From: Christensenellaceae bacterium | GTDB taxonomy: Bacteria; Bacillota; Clostridia; Christensenellales; CAG-138 | Assembly (NCBI GenBank): GCA_031261085.1 | Contig: JAISKB010000012.1 | Span: forward strand, 1-64,000 | Reading direction: 5' to 3' | DNA length: 64,000 nt | In this document: positions 48,452 to 58,284 of the stretch, in pieces | How positions within the stretch are numbered: the first letter of the stretch is position 1 | Layout: each line of letters begins with the position of its first letter | Notes under the pieces: model-generated | Seen by the model: only the letters and a program-made list of their open reading frames with translations | What the model was told of the DNA's origin: nothing | Databases searched by the model: none | Position numbers and translations under genes: made by a program

Positions 48452-49813
48452 TTATTGGGCGCCGCCCAAATAGCGCGCGATCTTTTTTTCGGCCTTGGCC
48501 GCGAGCGCGGCTTCGTCGATATCGCACAAGTGCCCGCTTTGCACCCGCACGCGCCCCTGCACCACGGTGTAATCCACCGCGCCGCGCACGCCCACGGTGC
48601 TCAGCACGCTTTTTGGGTCCAGGCACGCGCCGGCAAGCTCCAGGCGGCGGCTGCTGAGCAAAAACAGGTCGGCGCACTTGCCGGGGGCGAGCTGGCCGAT
48701 ATCCTGCCGGCCCAGCAGCCTTGCGCCGCCCCGCGTGGCCAGCTTTAAGATATCATAACCGCCGGGCGCGGCGTTGCCATAGTGCAGCCGGTGCAGCAGA
48801 TAGCATACCCGCATTTCCTCCAGCAGGCTGCTGCCATCGTTGCTGGCGCTGCCATCCACGGCCAAGCCCACCGGCACGCCCAGGCGAAGCATATCGGGCA
48901 GGCGGGCTACGCCGCTTGCGAGCTTCATATTGGAGATGGGGCAATGCGCCACGCCGGTTTGGGTGGCGGCGAGCTCCCGCAGCTCGGCATCGTTCAAGTG
49001 GATGCCATGGGCATACCAAACATCCGGCCCGGCCCAGCCCAGGCTTTGCATATACGCGAAGGGCCGCAGGCCATAGCGCGCCAGCGTGTAGGCTTCTTCA
49101 TCCCGGGTTTCGCAAAGGTGGGTGTGCAGGCGCACGCCATGCTGCCGGGCGAGCAGCGCGCTTTGCTTGAGCAGCGCAGCACTCACCGAAAACGGGGAGC
49201 AGGGCGCCAGCGCGACGGTGCGCATGGAGCCGAAGCCGCCATCGTGGTAGGCGGCGATGAGCCGCTCGCTGTCGCGCAATATTTCATCCACGGTCTGCAC
49301 CACGCTATCCGGAGGCAGGCCGCCGTCCTTTTGCGAAAGATCCATGCTCCCGCGCGAAGCCGCCATGCGGATGCCCAACTCCTCCGCCGCGTCAAACTGC
49401 GCCGCAATCAGGTCGCCTCCATATTTGGGGAACACATAATGGTGGTCGAAGCAGGTCGTACAGCCCTGCTTCATCAGCTCCCCCATGGCGCACAGGGAGG
49501 AGAGCCGCACCGCCTCTTCATCCAGTCCCTTCCATATTTCATACAGCGCCCCCAGCCAGGGGAACAGCTCCATATTTTGCACATGGGGCAGGTTGCGGCT
49601 GAAATATTGATACAGATGGTGGTGGGCGTTGATAAGGCCGGGGTAGCAGAGCAGGCCCGCGCCGTTTATGGTAACGTCGGCGGCGGGCGCTTCGGCGGGG
49701 CCGATGGCCGTGATGACGCCGTTTTCGCAGTAGATGCTCGCATTTTCGTATACGGTATCGGCATCGTCACAGCTTATGATGGCTTGGCAATTTATAATGC
49801 GCAGGGTGGGCAT
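48452..49813 (-). CDS. Amidohydrolase (8-oxoguanine deaminase / AtzB / SsnA-like)
   Basis: YPGLINAHHHLYQYFSRNLP; LHTHLCETRDEE; VGLAVDGSASNDGSSLLEEMR. Confidence 0.82.
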   Translation of the reverse strand: MPTLRIINCQAIISCDDADTVYENASIYCENGVITAIGPAEAPAADVTINGAGLLCYPGLINAHHHLYQYFSRNLPHVQNMELFPWLGALYEIWKGLDEEAVRLSSLCAMGELMKQGCTTCFDHHYVFPKYGGDLIAAQFDAAEELGIRMAASRGSMDLSQKDGGLPPDSVVQTVDEILRDSERLIAAYHDGGFGSMRTVALAPCSPFSVSAALLKQSALLARQHGVRLHTHLCETRDEEAYTLARYGLRPFAYMQSLGWAGPDVWYAHGIHLNDAELRELAATQTGVAHCPISNMKLASGVARLPDMLRLGVPVGLAVDGSASNDGSSLLEEMRVCYLLHRLHYGNAAPGGYDILKLATRGGARLLGRQDIGQLAPGKCADLFLLSSRRLELAGACLDPKSVLSTVGVRGAVDYTVVQGRVRVQSGHLCDIDEAALAAKAEKKIARYLGGAQ

Positions 49814-50068
49814 AGGGTTCCCTCTCTTATTTGTAGGATATGTTTCAGTTTACATGGTTTGGGGCGGGATGGCAACCGGCAGGCGCGGGCGGGCCGATAC
49901 ACCCCGCCCTTCCTGCGCCTTGGTGAGCCGCCGCGCAAGGGGGACGGCGGGTTTTATGGGAAGATTTACAAAAACACCTCGTAATTTTGCGCAATAATGC
50001 GTATAATAACAAGTGAGGGCACAGCGGCGTTGGGCCGCACAGCCATACAAAGGGCGGGGGAGTGAACT

Positions 50069-50983
50069 ATGGATTTTAAAGAGCTGGAATCCTTCGTGAT
50101 GATCGCCAAGGTAAAGAGCTTTTCCAAAGCGGCGGACAAGCTGTTTTTAACGCAGCCCGCGCTGAGCAATCATATCTCCAAGCTCGAAAAGGAGCTGGGC
50201 GTTACGCTGCTCATGCGCAACAACAAAAAAACCGAGCTCACCCATGCCGGGCAAAAGTTTTATATCAGCGCGCTGGAAATATTAAACCAGCGTGAGTTCG
50301 CGCTGCTCAGCCTCGAAAAATTTCAGGGCAAAATCGACGGCATACTGCAAATCGCCACCAGCAGCGTGCCCGGCCAATACATTTTGCCGAACATACTAAA
50401 GGGCTTCCACGAAATATATAAAGATGTTACCTACAACCACTATTATCTAAGCTCCGGCGAGGTTATCAGCCTGCTGCTGTCCGGCGAGCTGGACTTTGGC
50501 TTTATTGGCGCCGAGCCCGAGGACAACAACATCATCTACGAGAAGATAGCCGATGATGAGCTGGTGGTTATCGCGCCCAACGTGCCGCCGTTTTCTCAAA
50601 TGGAGAGCATCACGTTTGAGCGGCTGCTCGATGAACAGATTCTGCTCCGCAAGGAAGGCAGCAGCACCCGCCGCGCGTTCGATACGGCGTACAAGCACTT
50701 TACCCACCTGGGCAAACCGGCCAAGGTGCTGGCGCATATGGATAACAACGAGATGATCGCGCTGTGCGTAAAAGCGGGGTTTGGCGTATCCATAGCCTCC
50801 CGCATCTCGGTGGAAGATAAAGTAAAGGCGGGGTTTTTGAAGGTGCTCCCGCTGGAGGACTACAGCTTCCACCACGCGTTTTACTTTGCATACCCCAAAA
50901 AGCGCACGCTGTCCCCCATGGTCACGCGGTTTAAAGAATTTGTGCTGGAGCAACGGGGTGTGTTCGACCAAAACGAAATGTAG
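50069..50983 (+). CDS. LysR family transcriptional regulator
   Basis: MDFKELESFVMIAKVKSFSKAADKLFLTQPALSNHISKLEKELG. Confidence 0.95.
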   Translation: MDFKELESFVMIAKVKSFSKAADKLFLTQPALSNHISKLEKELGVTLLMRNNKKTELTHAGQKFYISALEILNQREFALLSLEKFQGKIDGILQIATSSVPGQYILPNILKGFHEIYKDVTYNHYYLSSGEVISLLLSGELDFGFIGAEPEDNNIIYEKIADDELVVIAPNVPPFSQMESITFERLLDEQILLRKEGSSTRRAFDTAYKHFTHLGKPAKVLAHMDNNEMIALCVKAGFGVSIASRISVEDKVKAGFLKVLPLEDYSFHHAFYFAYPKKRTLSPMVTRFKEFVLEQRGVFDQNEM

Positions 50984-51085
50984 ATAAAAGCAATTTATCC
51001 AGATGCCGCATTTATTGTATTTTATCATGCATAGCTGTGTTAGCCGAGCCATAGGATAAAATAATATCAATGTGCTAGGTGCTTC

Positions 51086-51110
51086 GCGTTATCCGCGAAA
51101 GAGAATAACA
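51086..51110. promoter_or_regulatory. Proposed operator box 1 upstream of arcC
   Basis: GCGTTATCCGCGAAAGAGAATAACA. Confidence 0.55.
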
Positions 51111-51145
51111 GGTGTTTTGGGCTGTTTTTACACCGCGATGGATGA

Positions 51146-51175
51146 TTGACAACCGGCGCGGTGCTTTTTTATAAT
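51146..51175 (+). promoter_or_regulatory. Predicted promoter of arcC-pyrB-hydantoinase unit
   Basis: TTGACA-N18-TATAAT. Confidence 0.6.
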
Positions 51176-51244
51176 TAAGCTTATATACAAGTCTATCCAA
51201 GCGGTGGAACATTTCAAGTATATTAGAGTAAAGGCGGATTAAGT

Positions 51245-52183
51245 GTGAAAACGATCGTAATTGCCCTGGGTGGGAATGCCCTGCAGGAGGCCGGCAAGCC
51301 GGCAACAGCCGAAGAACAGCTGCATGTTGTGGAACAAACCTCGGAGTACATCGCGGATATCATCGAAAAGGGTTACAAAGTGGTAGTGGCGCATGGCAAC
51401 GGCCCGCAGGTGGGGCGGCTGGTGCTGCAAAACGAGTATGCATCGCCCATCACGCCGGCCATGCCGTTTGACGTATGCGGCGCGATGAGCCAGGGCATGA
51501 TAGGGTATCATATCCAGCAGGGCCTCAAGAAGGTGCTGCGGCGGCGCGGCCTAACGCCCGATGTGGTGACGGTGGTAACGCAGGTGGTCGTGGATGGCGA
51601 GGACCCGGGCTTTAAAAACCCCAGCAAGCCCATAGGCCCCTTCTATAAAGAGGACGAGGCCAAGGCGATTGCCGCGCAAAAGGGATATACCATGAAGGAA
51701 GACGCCGGCCGCGGATGGCGCCGTGTGGTGGCCAGCCCGCAGCCCATCGAAATCGTGGAGCTGGGTGCGGTCAAGCGCTTGGTGGAGGGCGGCTTTATCG
51801 TGGTAACGGTAGGCGGCGGCGGCATACCCGTGGTGCGGGATGCGGATGGAAATTTGGAAGGCACGGCGGCGGTCATCGATAAGGATTTGGCCAGCGAAAA
51901 GCTGGCGGAGGATATGGATGCCGATCAGCTGGTGATACTCACGGCGGTCGAAAAGGTTTCGCTCAACTACAACAAGCCAAATCAGCAGGATTTGAGCGCG
52001 GTAAGCGTGGCCGAAGCCAAACGGTATATGGGGGAAGGCCATTTTGCGAGCGGCTCCATGCTGCCCAAAATGGAGGCGGCGCTTAAGTTTGTGGAGAGCA
52101 AGCCGGGCCGCAAGTCCATCATCACCTCGCTCGATAAAGCGGTGGAAGCGCTGGAGGGCAAGGCCGGCACGGTGATTGCGTAA
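51245..52183 (+). CDS. arcC: Carbamate kinase
   Basis: IVIALGGNALQEAGKPATAEEQ; VVAHGNGPQVGRLVLQNE; GTG start. Confidence 0.95.
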   Translation: MKTIVIALGGNALQEAGKPATAEEQLHVVEQTSEYIADIIEKGYKVVVAHGNGPQVGRLVLQNEYASPITPAMPFDVCGAMSQGMIGYHIQQGLKKVLRRRGLTPDVVTVVTQVVVDGEDPGFKNPSKPIGPFYKEDEAKAIAAQKGYTMKEDAGRGWRRVVASPQPIEIVELGAVKRLVEGGFIVVTVGGGGIPVVRDADGNLEGTAAVIDKDLASEKLAEDMDADQLVILTAVEKVSLNYNKPNQQDLSAVSVAEAKRYMGEGHFASGSMLPKMEAALKFVESKPGRKSIITSLDKAVEALEGKAGTVIA

Positions 52184-52249
52184 CGCTTGCGCGCGGATGA
52201 ACAGCATATAAAAGAATATATATTAAGAGAATAGGGGAGGTATCGCAAG

Positions 52250-53176
52250 ATGGATTTTAAGGGTTTGGATATACTCAACGGGTATCAGTTTACCAACCAA
52301 CAGCTCAATCATATCATGAACACCGCCGCGCAATACGAAAAGCGCGTGAAGGCGGGCGAAGTGATCCGCGATTTGGAGGGCATGGTGGTAGCCACGCTGT
52401 TCTTCGAACCTTCCACCCGCACCCGTCTTTCGTTTGAGGGCGCGATCAACCGCACCGGCGCCAAGTGCATCTCGATGGCGGATGCCAAAAGCTCCTCCTC
52501 TGCCAAGGGTGAAACCACGGCGGATACCATCCGCACGGTGGATGGATATGTGGATGTTATCGTGATGCGGCACCCCGAAAAGGGCTCCGCGCAGCAGGCG
52601 GCGGATGCCGCGGTGCACCCCGTGATCAACGGCGGGGATGGCGCGGGCCAGCACCCCACGCAGGCGCTGCTGGATATATACACCATGCGCAAGGAAAAGG
52701 GGCATATCGGCGGGCAGACCATCACCTTTTTGGGCGATTTAAAGTATGGCCGCACGGTGCACAGCCTGGGATACTTCATGCAGCAGCTGGGCAACAAAAT
52801 GATATTCGCCTCGCCCGATTCGCTAAAGATGCCCGAGGAAATCACCAAGGATTTGCGTGCGCGCGGCGCCGACATCGTGGAGACCACCGATGTGAAGGCT
52901 GCGCTCAGCCAGTCCGACTTCGTATACGTTACGCGGGTACAGCGCGAGCGGTTCGACGATTTGGCGGATTATGAAAAGTGCAAGGGCAGCTATGTGGTCA
53001 ATATGGAGCTGCTCAAGTCCGCGAAGAAGGATATCACCATACTGCATCCGCTGCCCCGGGTAGATGAAATCGCCCTCGAGGTGGATGATTACGCCGGCGC
53101 CGCCTACTTCCGCCAAGCGCACAACGGCATGTATTTGCGCATGGCGCTGCTCGGCCTCGTTACCGGCAGAGCATAA
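52250..53176 (+). CDS. pyrB: Aspartate carbamoyltransferase-like catalytic subunit
   Basis: FFEPSTRTRLSFEGA; GAGQHPTQALLDIYT; VTRVQRERF; HPLPRVDEI. Confidence 0.88.
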   Translation: MDFKGLDILNGYQFTNQQLNHIMNTAAQYEKRVKAGEVIRDLEGMVVATLFFEPSTRTRLSFEGAINRTGAKCISMADAKSSSSAKGETTADTIRTVDGYVDVIVMRHPEKGSAQQAADAAVHPVINGGDGAGQHPTQALLDIYTMRKEKGHIGGQTITFLGDLKYGRTVHSLGYFMQQLGNKMIFASPDSLKMPEEITKDLRARGADIVETTDVKAALSQSDFVYVTRVQRERFDDLADYEKCKGSYVVNMELLKSAKKDITILHPLPRVDEIALEVDDYAGAAYFRQAHNGMYLRMALLGLVTGRA

Positions 53177-53216
53177 AGCAAAATACCCGCTATCGTTAGC
53201 GCGAAAGGAAATGCCT

Positions 53217-54617
53217 ATGCCTTGGGATCATATCATTAAAAACGGCACCATCGTTACGGCGGCCGATACGTTCGTAGCCGATATTTATGTGCAAAACGGC
53301 AAAATCGCCGCCATCACCAAAGAGGCTTTGCCGGGCGTTGCGCGGGAAGTGACGGATGCCGCCGGCAAGTATGTGCTGCCGGGGTTTATCGATACACATG
53401 TGCATTCGCGGGATGGCTACAAGGGCGCGCACCATAAAGAGGATTTTTTCCATTCCTCCATGGCGGGCGCGTGCGGCGGCGTTACCACGATTTATGAAAT
53501 GCCCAACTGCAACCCCGCGGTATACGATGTGCGCCGCATGAAGGAGCTCATCGAGTGCATCACGCCCAAGGCGTTTACGGACTTTGCGGTGTGGGGGCTT
53601 TGCCTGGGCGATTTAAACATGCAGGAAATTTTACCACTGCACGAGGCGGGCGTTATAGGCTTTAAGTTCTTTTGGGGCTACGCGATCGATAAAAGCACCT
53701 ATCAGCTCATCTACAACTACAAAGAGGGTATGGAAAACGTGATACCCCCCTTAGATCAGGGCGAGGTGTACAGAATCTTCCGCGAGGTGGCCAAAACGGG
53801 TCAAATGGTGGCCATCCACGCGGAGAACTTCGACATCATCAAATCGCTTACCGCCGAGGTGATGCAAAGCGGCGATAAGAGCTACGCGGCCATGCTGCGC
53901 GCGCGCCCGCCCGTGAGCGAAACCACCATCATCGAAACCGCCATTTCCCTCGCACGGGAGCTGGGCACGCATTTGCACATACTCCACCTTGCGGCGGGGG
54001 ATGGCGTGGACATCATCCGCAACGCGCAGGATGAGGGCGTGGATGTAACGGCCGAAACCTGCCCGCATTACCTATACCTCACCGATGCGGACGCGGAATC
54101 GCTGGGCGCGATGATAAAGGGATACCCGCCCGTGCGCACCCAGTACGATCAGGATAAGCTTTGGGAGGGCCTGATGGACGGCACGCTGTCCTTTGTTTGC
54201 TCCGACCACGCGCCGCACACCAAAGAAGAAAAGCGGCTTAGCCTGTGGGAAGCGCCCGCCGGCATGGCTACCATCGAAACGATGAGCATGGTGATGCTAA
54301 ACGCCGTGCATCAGGGCAAGCTCACCCTGCACGACCTCGTGCGGGTCTTAAGCGAGGAGCCTGCCCGCCTGTATAACACATATCCCCAAAAGGGCTCGCT
54401 GCTGCCGGATACCGATGCGGACATCGTGATTGTGGATATGGATGCCGAATATGTTTTCCATCAGGAGAACATGCATTCGCGCACCCAGCTTTCGCCCTAC
54501 GACAACAAAACGTTCAAGGGGAAAGTGTCGCAAACCATATTGCGCGGCCGCACTATCGCCAAGGATGGCGAAATTGTGGGCGAGCCGGGCGGCAGGTTCA
54601 TCAAGCCGGGGGAATAA
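53217..54617 (+). CDS. Cyclic amidohydrolase (dihydroorotase/allantoinase/hydantoinase superfamily)
   Basis: GFIDTHVHSRD; GVIGFKFFWGY; CSDHAPHTKEEK. Confidence 0.87.
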   Translation: MPWDHIIKNGTIVTAADTFVADIYVQNGKIAAITKEALPGVAREVTDAAGKYVLPGFIDTHVHSRDGYKGAHHKEDFFHSSMAGACGGVTTIYEMPNCNPAVYDVRRMKELIECITPKAFTDFAVWGLCLGDLNMQEILPLHEAGVIGFKFFWGYAIDKSTYQLIYNYKEGMENVIPPLDQGEVYRIFREVAKTGQMVAIHAENFDIIKSLTAEVMQSGDKSYAAMLRARPPVSETTIIETAISLARELGTHLHILHLAAGDGVDIIRNAQDEGVDVTAETCPHYLYLTDADAESLGAMIKGYPPVRTQYDQDKLWEGLMDGTLSFVCSDHAPHTKEEKRLSLWEAPAGMATIETMSMVMLNAVHQGKLTLHDLVRVLSEEPARLYNTYPQKGSLLPDTDADIVIVDMDAEYVFHQENMHSRTQLSPYDNKTFKGKVSQTILRGRTIAKDGEIVGEPGGRFIKPGE

Positions 54618-54621
54618 AGGC

Positions 54622-54702
54622 ATTCCCCAGCCCCTCCTAAAGGGAGGGGAAAGCATTAAAAATCCTTTGTTTGCGGGGGCTGTGCCCCCGCACCCCTCTC
54701 AT
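54622..54702. repeat. GC-rich intergenic repeat module
   Basis: ccccagcccctcctaaagggagggg and gcgggggctgtgcccccgcacccc. Confidence 0.6.
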
Positions 54703-54834
54703 TTACAAAACGCATATGCGGCGCCGCTTTTTTAGCGGCGGGGTTCGCATACCCAATCGGCGGCAAAATTAGAAATTTACGGCGCTGCTGTTTTTTTGCT
54801 TTGCGAAATTCTTATTTTGCGCGTGGGGCAGCGA

Positions 54835-54859
54835 GCGTTATTCTGCAAGAAGAATAACG
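54835..54859. promoter_or_regulatory. Proposed operator box 2 upstream of ABC transporter operon
   Basis: GCGTTATTCTGCAAGAAGAATAACG, perfect 9-bp dyad. Confidence 0.55.
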
Positions 54860-54937
54860 AAAGATTGCAAATTCCAATCGAGCTTTTTAATAAATGAGAA
54901 ATGTGTATTAAAAATTGTTATACGCGCACATCACGAC

Positions 54938-54966
54938 TTGTTATACGCGAATCCTTGTGATATAGT
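54938..54966 (+). promoter_or_regulatory. Predicted promoter of ABC transporter operon
   Basis: TTGTTA-N17-TATAGT; -35 overlaps the second copy of TTGTTATACGCG. Confidence 0.5.
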
Positions 54967-55279
54967 TCATTTATTCATTTTGGTTTTCTAAAACTCGTGG
55001 GAACACTTGTCTTTTTTTAAACATGAGCGGGTTGCTCGGTTTTGACAGCATCTTTAACAGCGATTTTTTGGATAGAGCGGAACGAAAATAAACGGCGGAA
55101 TAACACTGATAAAAGAGTAAAAATAATTCATACCTGGCACACGAGAATGAACCGATATGCATAAAATCCTGCATAAACAAAACGCAAACTCTGGTTAGAA
55201 ATTTTCACGAAATTCGACATAAAACATCAAAAACGGCACCGGGCATACGAAATTGCAAAGGCGGGAGGAAACGTTTTTT

Positions 55280-56056
55280 ATGGCACTGTTACAAACGAAT
55301 GCGCTTTCAATTAACTTTGGCGGCCTGTGGGCGGTAGATAAGGTCGATTTCGAAATCGACAACGGCCAAATCGTAGGTTTGATCGGCCCCAACGGTTCGG
55401 GCAAAACAACGTTCCTGAATATCGTGAGCGGCATCTACAAGGCCACACAGGGCGACGCGCATCTTGCGGGCGAAGAGATTACCGGGCTGCGCCCCTTTGA
55501 GGTATACCAAAAGGGCATTGCGCGCACCTATCAATCCAGCCGCCTTTGCTGGGATTTGAGCGTGGTCGACAACCTGCTTGTGGGCACCTATACCTCGCAA
55601 ACCTACACGCTGCTCGATACGATTTTCCGGCCCAAAAAGGTCAACAACGAAATTTACGACAACCTGCAGGCGAGCCTCGACATGCTCAGCTACTTTAACC
55701 CGGGGCTGATCGACCGCCGCTATGACCTCGCCAAGAACATACCGCATATCGACAGGCGGCGCATCGAAATCACCCGCGCGCTCATGAGCAAGCCCAAGGT
55801 GCTGCTGCTCGATGAGCCTACGGCGGGCTTAAACGATGAAGAGACCATGACCATGATGAATGACATACGCAAAATCAAAGAGAAGATGCAGAATATCGCC
55901 ATCATCATCATCGAGCACGACATGAAGGTGATGGAGGAGGTGCCCGAGCGTATCGTGGTGTTCAATGCGGGCGCGAAGATATTCGAGGGCGTATACAAAG
56001 ATATGCTGCAGGATAAAGGCGTGGTGGATGCTTATATTGGAGGTGCGGACGCATGA
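55280..56056 (+). CDS. Liv-type ABC transporter ATP-binding protein (LivG-like)
   Basis: MALLQTNALSINFGGLWAVDKVDFEI; GPNGSGKTT; LLLDEPTAGL. Confidence 0.93.
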   Translation: MALLQTNALSINFGGLWAVDKVDFEIDNGQIVGLIGPNGSGKTTFLNIVSGIYKATQGDAHLAGEEITGLRPFEVYQKGIARTYQSSRLCWDLSVVDNLLVGTYTSQTYTLLDTIFRPKKVNNEIYDNLQASLDMLSYFNPGLIDRRYDLAKNIPHIDRRRIEITRALMSKPKVLLLDEPTAGLNDEETMTMMNDIRKIKEKMQNIAIIIIEHDMKVMEEVPERIVVFNAGAKIFEGVYKDMLQDKGVVDAYIGGADA

Positions 56057-56769
56057 GTGACAATACCCTTATTTCCATCAAAAATGTACATACCCATTAT
56101 GGCCGCATCCCCATGCTGATTGACGTATCGCTGGATGTGCACAAGGGCCATGTGTGCTGCGTGCTGGGCGCAAACGGCGCGGGCAAAAGCACCCTGGTAA
56201 AGACCATACTCGGCATGGTGAACGCCGATGGCGGCAGCATCGCTTTCGAGGGGCAGGATATTACCGATTGGTCCACCCACAAGCGGATTGCGGCGGGCAT
56301 TCAGGTGGCCAGCGCGAGCATAGGCACCTTCCCCAAAATGACGGTAGAAACAAACCTGCGCTTGGGCGCTTATACCGTGCATGAGCCCAAGGTGCTGGCC
56401 GAGCGGCTGGAAGAGATATACGAATCCTTCCCCATATTAAAGAGCAGGCTTCAGCAAAAGGCGGGCACCCTTTCGGGCGGCGAGCGTACGATGCTGAGCA
56501 TTGCGCGGGCGGTCATAAACAAGCCGCACCTGCTCATTATGGATGAACCCTCGCTGGGCCTTGCGCCCATCATTGTGGATGAGGTGTTCCGCGTGGTAAA
56601 ACGGCTCAACCAGCACGACAACATATCCATCATGCTGGTGGAGCAAAACGCCAACAAGGCGCTGTCGGTTTCGCAATTCGGCTACATCATACAAAAGGGG
56701 CAGATCCTGTTTGCGGGCGAGGCCGAAGCCATACTCAAGAGCGAATTCATGCAGAACCCGATTATGTAA
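56053..56769 (+). CDS. Liv-type ABC transporter ATP-binding protein (LivF-like)
   Basis: GANGAGKSTLVKTILG; LSGGERTMLSIARA; LLIMDEPSLGLAP. Confidence 0.93.
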   Translation: MSDNTLISIKNVHTHYGRIPMLIDVSLDVHKGHVCCVLGANGAGKSTLVKTILGMVNADGGSIAFEGQDITDWSTHKRIAAGIQVASASIGTFPKMTVETNLRLGAYTVHEPKVLAERLEEIYESFPILKSRLQQKAGTLSGGERTMLSIARAVINKPHLLIMDEPSLGLAPIIVDEVFRVVKRLNQHDNISIMLVEQNANKALSVSQFGYIIQKGQILFAGEAEAILKSEFMQNPIM

Positions 56770-56872
56770 AACAAGCTATTTCCCTGTAAAGCGCCCCCCC
56801 GTTGTTATGACTGGTTTCCAATTTCCCGGCAGGGCAAAACAACATAAATCTAGTAGGAGGTAAAAACAGGCT

Positions 56873-58111
56873 ATGAAGAAAAACAGGTTAATCGCGATAC
56901 TGATGGCCATACTGATGGTGGCTATGTTCGCCGTGGGCTGCAACGCTGCGCCCAGCACAGGCGCTGAAGCGCCCAGCGCAGGCGGTGAAGCGCCCAGCGC
57001 AGGCGGAGCCAAGGGCGACAAGGTGGTTAAAATCGGCTTCCTGGCGCCTATCACGGGCGGCAACGCGGCCGAGGGCGCGGCGGCGCGCAACGCGTTTGTA
57101 TTGGCCATCGACCAGGCCAATGCTTCCGGCGAATATCCATACGCCATCGAAGTGATACAGATCGACGACCAGTCCAAGCCCGAAGTGGGCGCGGCCGGCG
57201 CGCAAAAGATCGTATCCGACCCGGATGTTGTTGTGGCTTCTGGCCACTGGAACTCGGGCGTGGCCGAAGCGACCATCCCCGTGTTTAAAGAAAATGAAAT
57301 CCCCATGCTGATTTGGGGCGCTATCCGCGAAAACCTGACCAGCGTCGAAAACTATCCGTGGATCACCCGCTCGGCGCCTACCGATGTGCAGGAGAATATC
57401 CCGCTGGCCAAAGCGGTGCTGGACGATATGGCTTACGATAAGGTGTTCATCGTATCCGACCTTACCTCGTATGGCGAGGGCAACACCACCGCTTTTACCG
57501 CCGAATTGGCGAGCCGCGGCCTAACCGCGCTGGGTGTTGAAAAGGTTCAAGAGGGCACCGTGGACTTTAGGCCCATCATCCAAAAGATTAAAGACAGCGG
57601 CGCCAACTGCGTATATTGGGGCGGCGTTGTAACCGAGGGCTCCATGCTTAAAAGCCAGATGTTTGAAGAGCAGGTAGACGCGCTGTTCTGCGGCATTTCG
57701 GGCAACTATTCGCAGGACTTCCTTAAAATCGGCGCCGAAGCCGCCGAGGGCGCGCTCATCGTGAAGCCGGGCGTTGTGCTTTCGAGCACGCCGGCGGGCT
57801 CCAAGTTCGTTGCCGATTATGAAGCCGCGGGCTTTAGCGAACCCATCGGCGCCTATACCCCTTATGCATACGAAGCTGCGCTGATACTGCTCAACTGCCT
57901 TAAGCAGTGCGGCGATGCCCCCACCCCCGAAGCTATGCGCGATGCGATTATCGCCAGCAGCACGACGGGCATAATGGGCACCACCACGTTCAACGAAATC
58001 GGCCAAACGACAAACGTCGCGGCTTACCTAAACGTTGTGCAGGATGGCGATTGGGCCGTTTATGACGATTCCGCCTATGCTTCCGGCGCAAAAGCTTTCC
58101 CCGGGAAATAA
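56873..58111 (+). CDS. Liv-type ABC substrate-binding lipoprotein
   Basis: Lipobox-like AVGC; VVKIGFLAPITGGNAAEGAAARNAFVLAIDQANASG. Confidence 0.92.
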   Translation: MKKNRLIAILMAILMVAMFAVGCNAAPSTGAEAPSAGGEAPSAGGAKGDKVVKIGFLAPITGGNAAEGAAARNAFVLAIDQANASGEYPYAIEVIQIDDQSKPEVGAAGAQKIVSDPDVVVASGHWNSGVAEATIPVFKENEIPMLIWGAIRENLTSVENYPWITRSAPTDVQENIPLAKAVLDDMAYDKVFIVSDLTSYGEGNTTAFTAELASRGLTALGVEKVQEGTVDFRPIIQKIKDSGANCVYWGGVVTEGSMLKSQMFEEQVDALFCGISGNYSQDFLKIGAEAAEGALIVKPGVVLSSTPAGSKFVADYEAAGFSEPIGAYTPYAYEAALILLNCLKQCGDAPTPEAMRDAIIASSTTGIMGTTTFNEIGQTTNVAAYLNVVQDGDWAVYDDSAYASGAKAFPGK

Positions 58112-58138
58112 AACAAAAAGTCCTTTCAACGCACAAAT

Positions 58139-58164
58139 AGGGAGCCGCCTCGCGGCGGCTTCCT
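58139..58164 (+). terminator. Hairpin between binding-protein and permease genes
   Basis: AGGGAGCCGCC-TCGC-GGCGGCTTCCT, no long T-run. Confidence 0.45.
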
Positions 58165-58284
58165 ATAATACCCCGGTACTCTACACAAAACGGATACCCG
58201 CGCGCTTTCAACCAACTACCTTAACAATCTGCTTTAACATTGAAATTTACGTCCCGGCCTTTTAGGCGGAAGGAGTTATGGAAT

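Noticed and set aside
49985-50013. Fourth 25-bp operator copy upstream of lysR
   Set aside because: Only a partial right half-site (TAATAAC) is present; the left half does not match at the required offset.
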